This document shows positions 21,569-32,998 of a DNA stretch of 64,000 bases, piece by piece; position 1 is the first letter of the stretch; each line of letters begins with the position of its first letter. A program made the translations under genes and the position numbers. The DNA comes from Staphylococcus sp. NAM3COL9 (GTDB taxonomy: Bacteria; Bacillota; Bacilli; Staphylococcales; Staphylococcaceae). The notes under the pieces were generated by a model, which did not search any database, was not told where the DNA came from, and was given only the letters and a program-made list of their open reading frames with translations. Where the stretch lies: assembly GCF_001431205.1 (NCBI RefSeq), contig NZ_LGPC01000011.1:465596-529595 (forward strand). The letters run 5' to 3'.

Positions 21569-22321
21569 TTAATCTAATAAGTCTTTTTGAAAACTTACAG
21601 CACTTAATACGTAAAGTGGTGCAGTTTCTGCTCTTAAAATCCTAGGACCTAGACCAATTTGATATGCCTTACCATCAAACAATGCTACTTCTTCCTCTGA
21701 TAAGCCACCTTCTGGTCCAAAAATAACTAACACACGCGCACTAGGTTTCATTTCACGAACTACAGACTTAAAATTATACGTTTCACCTGTTTTGGCAGCA
21801 TCTTCATAAGCGATGAGTACATAATCGTATTCATCAATATAATTATAAACTACATTTAAACTTGTTTCATAAGTTATGGATGGTATAGCTAATCGGTAGC
21901 TTTGTTCAGCTGCCTCTTTAATAATCTTTTGCCAACGCTCTAATTTTTTATCAATCTTACTATCATTTAATTTAACCACTGAACGTTTCATACCAGCAGC
22001 TATGAAATGATTTGCGCCTAATTCCGTCGATTTTTGGAGCATCCACTCATATTTATCAGCTTTAATTAAACCACTACAAATTGTAATATATTGTGGCAAT
22101 TCAGTATCAATATCAATTTTTTCAACCAATGAAAGTTCAACACCTTCAGTAGCTATATCGATAATTTCACATTTATATACGTTCTGATCCACAAATGTAA
22201 TGATTATTTTATCGCCAGTCTGATGACGCATCACATTAGATATATGATGTATGTCACCTTTATCAGTAATGAAAAAACGCTGATTTGCATCAGCGTTTTG
22301 GTCAATAAAGTATCTTTGCAT
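21569..22321 (-). CDS. rsmE: 16S rRNA (uracil1498-N3)-methyltransferase
   Basis: The 250-residue SPOUT-fold methyltransferase carries the knot motif VIFGPEGGLSEEE and the C-terminal LGPRILRAETAPL. It modifies U1498 of 16S rRNA. I start at ATG 22319-22321, just after the prmA stop; the longer frame would overlap prmA by 37 bases. It is the last gene of the dnaJ-prmA-rsmE segment. Confidence 0.95.
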   Translation of the reverse strand: MQRYFIDQNADANQRFFITDKGDIHHISNVMRHQTGDKIIITFVDQNVYKCEIIDIATEGVELSLVEKIDIDTELPQYITICSGLIKADKYEWMLQKSTELGANHFIAAGMKRSVVKLNDSKIDKKLERWQKIIKEAAEQSYRLAIPSITYETSLNVVYNYIDEYDYVLIAYEDAAKTGETYNFKSVVREMKPSARVLVIFGPEGGLSEEEVALFDGKAYQIGLGPRILRAETAPLYVLSAVSFQKDLLD

Positions 22322-22323
22322 TG

Positions 22324-23262
22324 TTATTCGCTCACTTTCTGTCCAACGATACAAACCCAACTGTTATCGTGATTAATAGAAATAATTTCAAAACCACTAT
22401 GCTTCATATGATTTACAATAGACTCATATTTTTCTTCTATAATACCAGAAGTTATAAAATAACCATCTTTGTTTAAAACATTATAGGCATCTTCGATCAT
22501 TTCATCAATAATGTGAGCTAAAATATTGGCGACAACAACATCAAATTTTTCAGTTTCCTCTGTTAATAAGTTACCAGAAACTGCTTCAATTGCCTTGTCA
22601 CAATTATTTTTTGAAAAATTTTCTTTAGCAACTTTTACTGCCATTTCATCAACGTCTAATGCTTTAATACGTTTAACACCTAAAAGATGTGAAGCAATAC
22701 TTAATATCCCTGAACCTGTACCAACATCTATGACTGAATCACTCGGTTTCACATAAGTTTCAATTGCTTTTAAACACATGCTCGTTGTAGGATGGTCGCC
22801 TGTACCGAATGCCATACCTGGATCCAATTCTATGCACAATTCACTATCATCTTCTTTTTGGTACGTTTCCCAACTAGGGACTATCGTAAATTGTTTTGAT
22901 GCGCGAAATGGATGAAAATAATTTTTCCACTCATTTTCCCAATCTTGTTCTTGAAGCATTTGCTCTTCGCAGTTGAAAATAATATTATCTATAGATTCAA
23001 CTTGCGAAATTTCATTTAAAAGCTCTTTTCTAAACGTTTCAGTGTATTTCAGTTCATTAAAATACGCTTTTATCCTAACCCCTTGTTTAGGATAATCATT
23101 GGCATTAAGCGCATATAGTTCGCCATATTTATCCTCAAAGTCATGATTTAAGTCCTGGGAATCCTCTATAACGACACCATTAGAACCAAAATTTTCTAAT
23201 ATATTAGTGATTATAGGCGTTACCTCATGATTAGCAATGATTGATACCTCGGTCCAGTTCAT
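22324..23262 (-). CDS. prmA: Ribosomal protein L11 methyltransferase
   Basis: The 312-residue SAM-dependent enzyme trimethylates ribosomal protein L11. Motif I is [14 protein letters not shown] (about 176-189) and the substrate-site motif is [15 protein letters not shown] precedes the ATG. It sits 3 bases after dnaJ. Confidence 0.96.
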   Translation of the reverse strand: MNWTEVSIIANHEVTPIITNILENFGSNGVVIEDSQDLNHDFEDKYGELYALNANDYPKQGVRIKAYFNELKYTETFRKELLNEISQVESIDNIIFNCEEQMLQEQDWENEWKNYFHPFRASKQFTIVPSWETYQKEDDSELCIELDPGMAFGTGDHPTTSMCLKAIETYVKPSDSVIDVGTGSGILSIASHLLGVKRIKALDVDEMAVKVAKENFSKNNCDKAIEAVSGNLLTEETEKFDVVVANILAHIIDEMIEDAYNVLNKDGYFITSGIIEEKYESIVNHMKHSGFEIISINHDNSWVCIVGQKVSE

Positions 23263-23265
23263 ATT

Positions 23266-24402
23266 CTAATCTCCTTTAAAGAATCTTTTAGCTTTGTCTC
23301 TAAAATTTGATGTTTGCTCAGAAATGTCTTCGCCATCAATCTCGGCAAATTCTCTTAATAATTCTTTTTGTCGATCGCTCATTTTACTTGGTGTTACAAC
23401 ATTTATATTTATAAATAAGTCACCATAGCCGTAGCCATGAACATTCTTAATTCCTTTTTCTTTTAGACGGAATTGTTTTCCAGTTTGTGTACCTGCTGGA
23501 ATTGTTAACACTACGCTACTATTAAGCGTCGGCACTTTAACCTCGTCGCCTAGTGATGCTTGAGCGATACTGATATCAAGTGAATAATAAATATCATCGC
23601 CATCTCTTTCGAATTTTTCCGAAGGTTTAACTCTAAATACAATATATAAATCACCTTGAGGTCCACCATTTTCTCCAGGAGCACCTTCACCAGCTAATCT
23701 AATTTGTTGTTCGTTATCAACACCCTCAGGTATTGTGACATTAATTTTAACATTTTTGTTCTCAGTACCTTTACCCTTACATGTTGGACATGGTTCTTCA
23801 AACTCTTGGCCAGAACCACTACATACTGGACAAACTTTTTCAGTTCTAACTCTGCCAAGTATTGTATTTTGTTCTACAGACACATGTCCAGCACCACTAC
23901 AGTATTGACAAGTTTTCTTTTTAGTTCCTGGTTTAGCGCCTGCACCATCACAAGTGTGACAAGACACATCTTTACGGATTGAAATTTCTTTTTCACTACC
24001 AAAGACAGCTTCATCAAATGTCACTGTCATCGTATACTGCAAGTCATCGCCTTTTCTTGGGGCGTTAGGATCACGTTGTTGACGTCCGCCACCGAAGAAT
24101 GAACTGAATATGTCTTCGAAACCGCCGCCACCAAATCCACTAAAGTCTTGTCCACCGAATCCTTGACCGCCAAAGCCGCCTTGAGGACCATCATGACCAA
24201 ATTGATCATAATTTGCGCGTTTATTCTCATCACTTAATGTTTCATAGGCTTCAGAGATTTCTTTAAACTTCTCATCAGAACCTTCTTCTTTATTAATATC
24301 TGGGTGATACTTCTTTGATAATTTACGATAAGCCTTTTTAATTTCATCTTTAGAAGCGCCTTTGCTGACACCTAAGACTTCATAATAATCTTTTTTGGCC
24401 AC
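23266..24402 (-). CDS. dnaJ: Chaperone DnaJ
   Basis: This 378-residue type I J-protein has a J-domain with HPD (about 33-35), a Gly/Phe-rich linker (about 70-110) and four CxxCxGxG zinc repeats (CDGAGA, CSGAGH, CSGSGQ, CKGKGT). Substrate-binding domains follow. It stimulates DnaK ATPase and delivers unfolded clients. It starts with GTG after AAGGAGAG. A hairpin with a T run between dnaK and dnaJ may lower its expression relative to dnaK. Confidence 0.98.
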   Translation of the reverse strand: MAKKDYYEVLGVSKGASKDEIKKAYRKLSKKYHPDINKEEGSDEKFKEISEAYETLSDENKRANYDQFGHDGPQGGFGGQGFGGQDFSGFGGGGFEDIFSSFFGGGRQQRDPNAPRKGDDLQYTMTVTFDEAVFGSEKEISIRKDVSCHTCDGAGAKPGTKKKTCQYCSGAGHVSVEQNTILGRVRTEKVCPVCSGSGQEFEEPCPTCKGKGTENKNVKINVTIPEGVDNEQQIRLAGEGAPGENGGPQGDLYIVFRVKPSEKFERDGDDIYYSLDISIAQASLGDEVKVPTLNSSVVLTIPAGTQTGKQFRLKEKGIKNVHGYGYGDLFININVVTPSKMSDRQKELLREFAEIDGEDISEQTSNFRDKAKRFFKGD

Positions 24403-24445
24403 TAATATCTCTCCTTTTACTGTATTATTAAATCATTTTAAAAAA

Positions 24446-24484
24446 AGGAAAAAGTCAAAGCCAATGTTCAATTGACTTTGACTT
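24446..24484 (-). terminator. Partial terminator/attenuator between dnaK and dnaJ
   Basis: A 9-bp stem (24452-24460 with 24476-24484, AAGTCAAAG) is followed on the minus strand by a T-rich run interrupted by CC. It sits inside an operon and may set the DnaK to DnaJ ratio. Confidence 0.6.
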
Positions 24485-24548
24485 AATTTGGCTAAGCAAT
24501 TGTGTCATATTTTTCTATTAATAACAATTAATTAGTCAATGACTATAC

Positions 24549-26414
<1,866 letters not shown>

Positions 26415-26448
26415 TTATATAAATTGGTGTTTTCATCAATGTTAAATC

Positions 26449-27063
26449 CTATTGATTTACTTTAACCATTGAAGGTCTTAATACACGTTCTTTCAGTTTA
26501 TAACCTTTTTGTAGCTCTTGAGTGATTTCGCCTGATTCAAAATCAGGATTGTCATCTTGAACTACAGCTTGGTGAAAGTTCGGGTCAAATTGATGACCTT
26601 CTGTTTCAATTAATTCTAAACCATTTTCTTTTAATGCATTAATTAAGCTTTCATGAATCATTTCTACACCTTTTTTAAGTGATTGGAATTGTTCATTCTC
26701 GCCTTCAATTTGTAGCGCACGCTCAATGTTATCAATTGTTGGTAAAATATCATTAAGCACATCTTGCGCTTTATATGCTTTCATTGTTTGATTTTCATTT
26801 TGGATTCTACGCTTATAATTTTCAAACTCTGCGTATAATCTTAAATACTTTTCTTCATTTTCTTGAACATCTTGCTTTAATTGTTGAATTTCTTCATCTT
26901 TAGGATCTACGTCTTCTGATGTTTCTTGTGAATCGTTCTCCTGCAGATTATCTTGTGATGCTTCTGTAGTTTCATCAGTATTTACAGAAGATGTATTTTT
27001 CTCGTTATCAGTTACATCTTCATTTGCTTCTTGATCAAATACTGATTCATTTTTTTCTGTCAT
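26449..27063 (-). CDS. grpE: Nucleotide exchange factor GrpE
   Basis: The 204-residue GrpE has an acidic disordered N-terminus (about 1-65), a long coiled coil ([17 protein letters not shown]) and a beta-wing ending with LRPSMVKV. It drives ADP release from DnaK. The start is ATG 27061-27063 after GGAGGGCGG; the 11-residue upstream extension is rejected because it overlaps that site and hrcA. Confidence 0.97.
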   Translation of the reverse strand: MTEKNESVFDQEANEDVTDNEKNTSSVNTDETTEASQDNLQENDSQETSEDVDPKDEEIQQLKQDVQENEEKYLRLYAEFENYKRRIQNENQTMKAYKAQDVLNDILPTIDNIERALQIEGENEQFQSLKKGVEMIHESLINALKENGLELIETEGHQFDPNFHQAVVQDDNPDFESGEITQELQKGYKLKERVLRPSMVKVNQ

Positions 27064-27089
27064 TTTCCGCCCTCCAATACAATACTTAA

Positions 27090-28070
27090 TTACCAAATCG
27101 TATTTAGTAATCGTATTACGTTCTGATAATTCATTGCTGTTGGTCCGATAACCGCAATTTGACCTTTTAATTTATCGTCAATGTGATATTGACTTGTGAC
27201 GATAGAAATACCACTCAAACTTGATTCTATTTCATGTCCAATTTTGACGTTTATTGCCGAATTAGACATATCATCAAGCAATTGTGTGATTTTATTCGAT
27301 TCTATATATTGCAAAATAGGTTGAATCGATGACACGTTCGTTTCATTTAACGCATCAATTAGTTTAACCTTTCCGCCCATAAAAATGCCATTACTTTGAT
27401 TATCAAAATGAATCTCGATTGTGCTTAGCATATCTTTGATAAAATGCTTCTCTAATTCAGAATTAACAAAAGCATCTAACTCATTTTCAAAACGATGATG
27501 ATTCCATTCATCATATTTAGCAGTAACAAAATTCGAAACTTTTGTCAGTTCGTCATTAGATAACGGAACTTCGGATGCTAAATGCAGATGTTCTACATGA
27601 CCGGATGTGAACACAACTACCATTATAACCAAGTAGGCATTTGCTCGAATCAAATGAATGTTATTAATTATATCTTTTTTGTGATTTGGGCGCATTACCA
27701 ACGTTGTATATTGAGACGCAATTGAAAGTTCATTTGCAAATTCACTCAGTGCTGAGGAAATGTCGTAATGATTATCAATTAGTAAATCACTCAAACGTTG
27801 AATTTTTGTTTGCTGTTGATGAGATGTTTGTTGCAATAATTGATTCACATAATATCTGATGCCTGACTGTGATGGTGATCGCCCTGATGAAGTATGTGTC
27901 TTCTCAATCAATTCAAGATCTTCGAGATGTTTCATCTCGTTTCGAATAGTTGCAGGACTAAAATTCAATTTGTGTCGTTCAATCAGTGTTTTTGAACCAA
28001 TTGGATGACCTAAATCAACATAATCTTGAACAATTGCATTAAGTATGCTCAATTGTCTATCGCTAATCAT
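27090..28070 (-). CDS. hrcA: Heat-inducible transcription repressor HrcA
   Basis: This 326-residue repressor has an N-terminal winged helix (about 1-70, with [27 protein letters not shown]) and a C-terminal GAF-like domain. It binds the CIRCE element just upstream of its own gene and controls the operon. GroEL activity is expected to keep it folded. AGGTGAAAAC precedes the ATG. Confidence 0.97.
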   Translation of the reverse strand: MISDRQLSILNAIVQDYVDLGHPIGSKTLIERHKLNFSPATIRNEMKHLEDLELIEKTHTSSGRSPSQSGIRYYVNQLLQQTSHQQQTKIQRLSDLLIDNHYDISSALSEFANELSIASQYTTLVMRPNHKKDIINNIHLIRANAYLVIMVVVFTSGHVEHLHLASEVPLSNDELTKVSNFVTAKYDEWNHHRFENELDAFVNSELEKHFIKDMLSTIEIHFDNQSNGIFMGGKVKLIDALNETNVSSIQPILQYIESNKITQLLDDMSNSAINVKIGHEIESSLSGISIVTSQYHIDDKLKGQIAVIGPTAMNYQNVIRLLNTIW

Positions 28071-28082
28071 GTTTTCACCTCA

Positions 28083-28109
28083 TTAGCACTCTTTTGTTCC
28101 AAGTGCTAA
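28083..28109 (-). promoter_or_regulatory. CIRCE operator of the hrcA operon
   Basis: TTAGCACTC, nine bases, then AAGTGCTAA. One base of the right arm differs from the GAGTGCTAA consensus. It lies 13 bases upstream of the hrcA start and just downstream of the -10. Confidence 0.95.
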
Positions 28110-28113
28110 TTAT

Positions 28114-28142
28114 AATTTATCAAATTGGTCAAAGTAAGTCAA
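28114..28142 (-). promoter_or_regulatory. Promoter of the hrcA-grpE-dnaK-dnaJ operon
   Basis: On the minus strand, TTGACT and TAAATT are spaced by 17 bases. CIRCE lies immediately downstream and the CtsR site covers the -35. Confidence 0.6.
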
Positions 28143-28143
28143 T
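28127..28143. promoter_or_regulatory. CtsR operator
   Basis: The plus strand reads GGTCAAAGTAAGTCAAT, two heptads separated by three bases that match the CtsR direct-repeat consensus at all but the last base. It overlaps the -35 of the heat-shock promoter. Dual CtsR/HrcA control of this operon is known in S. aureus. Confidence 0.8.
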
Positions 28144-28169
28144 GTTAAAGCACTCAAATTTTAAACTTT

Positions 28170-29294
28170 TTATACATTTAATAAAAACGATTCAAAGACA
28201 ATGTTTCCAATGACTTTTCCACGTTCAGTCATCGTGATATGTCCGTTTTGATCAACTAAGAGTTCTCGTTGAATTAAGTCTTCTATAGTTTGACCATATA
28301 CTTCTTCTAAGGTTTTCCCAAACTTTTGTGAAAAATTTTCTTTATCAACACCAACATTCATCCTTAATCTTAAAAACATTTCTTCTTCCATTTGCTCTGT
28401 TTCAGTAGGAAACGTTGAATCTAATACTGGTCTTTCATTGTTTTGTACTTTTTTAATATAATGATTTACTGGATTTACATTATTGTAACGCTCTCCATTT
28501 ACATAACCACTTGCACCAGCACCAAAGCCATAATAACCTTCATTCTTCCAATATACTTTATTGTGTTCGGATTCATGTCCAACTTTACCAAAATTGGATA
28601 TTTCATATTGATGCATCTCTGATTGTTCCATTCTTCCTAATAGATATTCATACATTTCTTCACCAATATCTTCATTAGGAACTTTCAATTGGCCTTTTCT
28701 ATACATATTATAAAATTTTGTTTTGGGTTCTAATATCAAACCGTAACTAGATATATGATCAATATCCATCGACAAAGCCTTTTCTAGGCTATCTTGAAAA
28801 TCCTCTAGAGTCTGGTTCGGTAAATGATACATTAAATCTAAACTAATAGACGGAATGCCAACCTGACGAGCATTAGCAACAGATTGATAAATATCTTCTG
28901 TTTTGTGTGTCCTACCAAGTATTTCTAATAATTCTGGTTTAAAAGTTTGAACACCCATAGATAACCTATTGACGCCGTAATCTTTAAGTAATTGAACTTT
29001 TTCAATTGTTAATTCATCGGGATTTGCTTCAAAGCTAAATTCACCTTTAATTTCAAAAGTATCTGTAATAGCTACTAATAATTTTTCGAGTTGTTGATAA
29101 TCAAGTGCTGTAGGCGTGCCACCGCCAACAAAAACTGTTTCTAATTTTCTTACTTCACTTTGCTTCATTTCTGTGATTAAACAATCTAAATACGTATCAA
29201 CTGGTTGGTTTTGTATAAAGTACTTGTTGAAATCACAATACGTACAAATCCTCACGCAAAAAGGAATATGGATATAAGCACTTTTCACTTCCAT
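28170..29294 (-). CDS. hemW: Radical SAM heme chaperone HemW
   Basis: The 374-residue protein has the 4Fe-4S radical SAM motif C13-x3-C17-x2-C20 (CVRICTYC) and the GGGTPT segment. The extra cysteine that coproporphyrinogen dehydrogenase HemN carries after the cluster motif is Asp (DF) here. That indicates HemW, a heme-binding chaperone, rather than HemN. The ATG at 29292-29294 has AGGTG upstream; twenty extra residues in the longer frame are spurious. Confidence 0.93.
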   Translation of the reverse strand: MEVKSAYIHIPFCVRICTYCDFNKYFIQNQPVDTYLDCLITEMKQSEVRKLETVFVGGGTPTALDYQQLEKLLVAITDTFEIKGEFSFEANPDELTIEKVQLLKDYGVNRLSMGVQTFKPELLEILGRTHKTEDIYQSVANARQVGIPSISLDLMYHLPNQTLEDFQDSLEKALSMDIDHISSYGLILEPKTKFYNMYRKGQLKVPNEDIGEEMYEYLLGRMEQSEMHQYEISNFGKVGHESEHNKVYWKNEGYYGFGAGASGYVNGERYNNVNPVNHYIKKVQNNERPVLDSTFPTETEQMEEEMFLRLRMNVGVDKENFSQKFGKTLEEVYGQTIEDLIQRELLVDQNGHITMTERGKVIGNIVFESFLLNV

Positions 29295-29339
29295 ATTGCG
29301 TTCACCTACTTTCTTTTTTTGAAGATGTGAGAACACAAC

Positions 29340-29378
29340 AAAAAACTGGGGCATAAATCGAATGGATTTAAGGCCCCA
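29340..29378 (-). terminator. Terminator of lepA
   Basis: TGGGGC at 29347-29352 pairs with GCCCCA at 29373-29378, extended by an inner AAATC/GATTT block, and a T run follows on the minus strand. It lies inside the upstream part of the hemW region, so hemW probably has its own promoter or relies on read-through. Confidence 0.75.
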
Positions 29379-29392
29379 ATGTTTAATTTATA

Positions 29393-31216
29393 TTAATCTT
29401 CATCCATCTTAAGGACTGCTAGGAATGCATCTTGAGGAATCTCAACATTACCTACAGATTTCATTTTAGCTTTACCTGCTTTTTGTTTTTCTAGTAATTT
29501 TTTCTTACGACTGATATCGCCGCCGTAACATTTAGATAATACGTTTTTGCCCATCGATTTAATATTTGTACGTGCAACAATCTTTTGGCCAACTGCTGCT
29601 TGAACAGGCACCTCAAATTGTTGTCTTGGAATAAGTGTTTTTAATTTTTCGACTAACATTTTACCACGGTCATATGCGAATTCTTTGTGTACTATAAAGC
29701 TTAAAGCATCTACTTTTTCGCCATTTAACAATATGTCCATTTTTACTAAGTCACTTTCTTTGTTATCAATAAATTCATAATCAAAAGAAGCATAACCTTT
29801 TGTATTAGATTTAAGTTGATCGAAGAAATCAAAGACCACTTCTGATAATGGAATTTCATAAATAATATTTACACGAATATCATCCATGTACTCCATATTT
29901 ACAAACTGTCCACGTTTACGCTGACATAATTCCATTACAGCACCAACATAATCATTAGGTACCATCATAGTAGCTCTAACAAATGGTTCGTAAATCGTAT
30001 CAATTTTATCTCTTTCAGGCATATTAGCTGGATTATCAACAGTAACTTCTTCACCTGTTTTCATAATACATTGATAGATTACTGACGGTGCCGTTGCGAT
30101 AAGTGCAATACCAAACTCACGTTCAATACGTTCTTGGATAATTTCCATATGAAGCATACCTAAGAAACCGGTACGATAACCAAAGCCTAATGCCTGTGAT
30201 GATTCAGGTTCGAATTCCAATGAGGCATCATTTAACTGTAATTTTTCTAATGCATCACGTAAATCATTGTAATCTTTGTTATCTATAGGGAATAAACCAC
30301 AAAATACCATCGGGTTCATTTTTTTATAACCTTGTAGTGCTTGTTCTGCAGGGCGGTTTACATGCGTGATTGTATCACCAACACGTGAGTCATCAACATT
30401 TTTAATACTAGCTATAATGTATCCTACATCGCCGACTGTAAGTTCTTCAACTGCTAACTGTTTTGGCGTATTAATACCAACTTCAGTAACTTCGAAATCT
30501 TTATCTGTAGCCATCATTTTAATGCGATCTCCAGGTTTAACCGTACCTTCCATAACTCTTATAGATGAAATAACGCCTCTATAAGGGTCATATTCAGAAT
30601 CAAAAATAAGTGCTTTCAAAGGTGCTTCAGGATCGCCTTGTGGTGGAGGGACAACCTCAACAATTTTTTCAAGAATATCTTCTATACCAATATTAGATTT
30701 TGCACTTGCTAGCACAACCTCCTCTTTATCGATACCGATGACATCTTCTAATTCCTGTTTCACACGTTCTGGCTCTGCTGCAGGTAAATCTATCTTGTTA
30801 ACTACAGGCAGTAACTCTAATTCGTTATCTAGAGCTAAGTATACGTTAGCTAATGTTTGTGCCTCAATACCTTGCGCTGCATCAACTACTAAGATTGCAC
30901 CTTCACATGCGGCTAATGATCTAGACACTTCGTATGTAAAATCTACGTGTCCAGGTGTGTCAATAAGATGGAATGTGTATATTTCACCATCTTTAGCTTC
31001 ATACTTTAAGCGAACTGCATTTAATTTAATTGTAATACCACGTTCTTGTTCTAAATCCATGGAATCTAGCAATTGTGCGTGCATCTCTCTCGATTCAACT
31101 GATTTCGTATTTTCTAAAATCCTATCAGCTAACGTAGATTTACCATGGTCTATATGTGCGATAATAGAAAAGTTCCTAATATTTTCGCGTTTATTGAAAC
31201 GGTCTTGTTTATCCAT
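29393..31216 (-). CDS. lepA: Elongation factor 4 (LepA)
   Basis: This 607-residue translational GTPase has G1 AHIDHGKST, the switch segment ERGITIK and [14 protein letters not shown], and the LepA-specific C-terminal domain ([16 protein letters not shown]). It acts on stalled or assembling ribosomes. The length is normal. It is transcribed divergently from rpsT. Confidence 0.98.
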   Translation of the reverse strand: MDKQDRFNKRENIRNFSIIAHIDHGKSTLADRILENTKSVESREMHAQLLDSMDLEQERGITIKLNAVRLKYEAKDGEIYTFHLIDTPGHVDFTYEVSRSLAACEGAILVVDAAQGIEAQTLANVYLALDNELELLPVVNKIDLPAAEPERVKQELEDVIGIDKEEVVLASAKSNIGIEDILEKIVEVVPPPQGDPEAPLKALIFDSEYDPYRGVISSIRVMEGTVKPGDRIKMMATDKDFEVTEVGINTPKQLAVEELTVGDVGYIIASIKNVDDSRVGDTITHVNRPAEQALQGYKKMNPMVFCGLFPIDNKDYNDLRDALEKLQLNDASLEFEPESSQALGFGYRTGFLGMLHMEIIQERIEREFGIALIATAPSVIYQCIMKTGEEVTVDNPANMPERDKIDTIYEPFVRATMMVPNDYVGAVMELCQRKRGQFVNMEYMDDIRVNIIYEIPLSEVVFDFFDQLKSNTKGYASFDYEFIDNKESDLVKMDILLNGEKVDALSFIVHKEFAYDRGKMLVEKLKTLIPRQQFEVPVQAAVGQKIVARTNIKSMGKNVLSKCYGGDISRKKKLLEKQKAGKAKMKSVGNVEIPQDAFLAVLKMDED

Positions 31217-31537
31217 GTATTATCCTTCTCACTTTCATAATTCTAGCCCGTAAATATGTATGACATTCTTTGATATAATAACGTTTTTACTAGGTAATTG
31301 CAAACTTACTACGATTTTTTACTATTTTCTATAAATCATTGCTATACTTGATATTATATTCTACTTTGCATTATAGAGTGAATGTTCTTCTTTTCCAAAT
31401 AGTATTGTACCATTTTCATCGATTCTATGCGCATGCGATAAATAAATGATTGCAGAAAGGCGCTCGTTTTGATAAAATATTTCTTGTTGTAATCAAATTC
31501 ATTTTGATAGCGAAATCATTATTAGGAGGTGACACAC
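31217..31537. other. Divergent intergenic region lepA / rpsT
   Basis: About 320 AT-rich bases contain the rpsT promoter (31450-31478) and its leader. I saw no gene. Confidence 0.55.
31450..31478 (+). promoter_or_regulatory. Promoter of rpsT
   Basis: TTGCAG and TAAAAT with a 17-base spacer, about 55 bases before the rpsT ribosome-binding site. Confidence 0.65.
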
Positions 31538-31789
31538 ATGCCAAACATCAAATCTGCAATTAAACGTGTTAATACAAACCGTACTGCTGAAGAGCGTAAC
31601 ATTTCACAAAAAAATGAAATGCGTACAGCAGTAAAAAGAGCACACACAGCAATTGAATCAAATGCTGACAACAAAGCTGACTTAGTAAACTTCGCTTTGA
31701 AAAAAGTAGATAAAGCTGCTCAACGCAACTTAATCCACACAAACAAAGCTGGTCGTATCAAATCTTCACTTATGACAGTTGCTAAATAA
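31538..31789 (+). CDS. rpsT: Ribosomal protein bS20
   Basis: The 83-residue basic helical protein (PNIKSAIKRVNTNRTAEERN...) binds the 5' domain of 16S rRNA. The ATG at 31538 has an ideal AGGAGGTG upstream. It is a stand-alone plus-strand gene with its own promoter and terminator. Confidence 0.98.
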   Translation: MPNIKSAIKRVNTNRTAEERNISQKNEMRTAVKRAHTAIESNADNKADLVNFALKKVDKAAQRNLIHTNKAGRIKSSLMTVAK

Positions 31790-31790
31790 T

Positions 31791-31822
31791 AAAAAAGTTC
31801 AAGCCTTGGCTTGAACTTTTTT
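31791..31822 (+). terminator. Terminator of rpsT
   Basis: Perfect 15-bp stem AAAAAAGTTCAAGCC around a two-base loop, followed by T residues; it directly follows the stop codon. Confidence 0.92.
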
Positions 31823-31854
31823 TATTTACATAAATAAATGATTATATGTATAAC

Positions 31855-31888
31855 AAAAAAGTCTGACCACTATGGTTTCAGGCTTTTT
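31855..31888 (-). terminator. Terminator of holA
   Basis: The AAAAAGTCTGA arm pairs with TCAGGCTTTTT (with wobble) around an inner ACC/GGT. It lies downstream of the holA stop on the minus strand. Confidence 0.6.
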
Positions 31889-31951
31889 GTATTATTATAT
31901 GATTTTAAATTTGTATTAACTTTCGAAAAATATTAATGCAAGCATTTAAAA

Positions 31952-32926
31952 TTAAAGTGATAGAATAAATAATTCCAATATTAAATGCTTATCCATATAA
32001 GAAGATTTTAATTTATAGTCTGTCTCCGCACAGTTATCAATAATATTCAATAAACTTTCCAACTGATAATGCCTTGCCTGATTCAATGCTAATTTCACTC
32101 TATAAGGATGTACATTTATTGTTTTTGCAATTTGTTGTCCACTATAACCCTTTTGACTCAATATTTTGCTTTGATAAAATAAACGATAATTACTCGTAAT
32201 AAGTGCTAATAATTTAATAGGCTCTTCCTTCATTGCAATCAAATCTTTCACTAATCGCATTGCTTTAGCCTTATTATTTTTTTGGATGTATTCTGTCAGT
32301 AAAAACACATTTTGTTCAAGACTCCTGTTTACAATTTGTTGGACATCTTGTTTGTTTACCGTTGGTCTATCTCCTAGAAAAAGAATCAATTTTTCAATTT
32401 CTTGTTTTACTATATTGAAATTAATACCTGTTAATTCTATGAATAAATCTAAAGCATCTTGTTTTATATCTTTATAATTTCCATGTAATTCATTTTTAAT
32501 CCAATTTTTAATTTCATCTTCAGACATTTGTTCAATTTTTTTCAATTGAGCATTCTTTTTCAAAGTTTTCACTAATTTTTTTCGTTCATCAAGTTTAGAA
32601 TGGTAAACTTCGAATACAATCATACTCTCGCCATCGTATTTTTCTATAAATTCCATGAGTTGATCTATATTATGATTTACATCTTTAGGCGCTTTTTCAC
32701 CAGTGAATACATATGCATTTTGTACTAACACTGCTTTTTTATCTGAAAAAAATGGCATCGTTAAAGCTTCTTCTATTATTGGAGATAAATCGCTTTCATA
32801 TAGGTTGTATTTAACAAAATTGAAATCATCTTTTGGAGTATCTAAATATTTTTCTATTACTTCTGTAGATTTCTTTTCAATTAATTCAGGCACTTCTCCG
32901 TATATTGTAATTATATTATCGCTCAT
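31952..32926 (-). CDS. holA: DNA polymerase III delta subunit
   Basis: The 324-residue clamp-loader subunit (YqeN) opens the sliding clamp. It has the degenerate AAA+ fold of delta, without a Walker A, and DnaN-binding hydrophobic residues near TMPFFSDKKAVLVQNAY. The ATG at 32924-32926 follows AAGGGTG; a ten-residue upstream extension is unlikely. Its place downstream of comEC is conserved. Confidence 0.93.
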   Translation of the reverse strand: MSDNIITIYGEVPELIEKKSTEVIEKYLDTPKDDFNFVKYNLYESDLSPIIEEALTMPFFSDKKAVLVQNAYVFTGEKAPKDVNHNIDQLMEFIEKYDGESMIVFEVYHSKLDERKKLVKTLKKNAQLKKIEQMSEDEIKNWIKNELHGNYKDIKQDALDLFIELTGINFNIVKQEIEKLILFLGDRPTVNKQDVQQIVNRSLEQNVFLLTEYIQKNNKAKAMRLVKDLIAMKEEPIKLLALITSNYRLFYQSKILSQKGYSGQQIAKTINVHPYRVKLALNQARHYQLESLLNIIDNCAETDYKLKSSYMDKHLILELFILSL

Positions 32927-32998
32927 ATGTAGCACCCTTTCATCACTATTACACATTTAATCATTATATCATGCAGTGCTTTATCTCTCTACATAAAA

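Noticed and set aside
28170..29294. Coproporphyrinogen III dehydrogenase (HemN) for the radical SAM gene
   Set aside because: The cysteine following the CxxxCxxC cluster motif in true HemN is missing (DF instead), and the length and N-terminus match HemW.
30738..31253. 171-codon plus-strand ORF opposite lepA
   Set aside because: Antisense to the highly conserved LepA G domain; no start signals and a biased composition.
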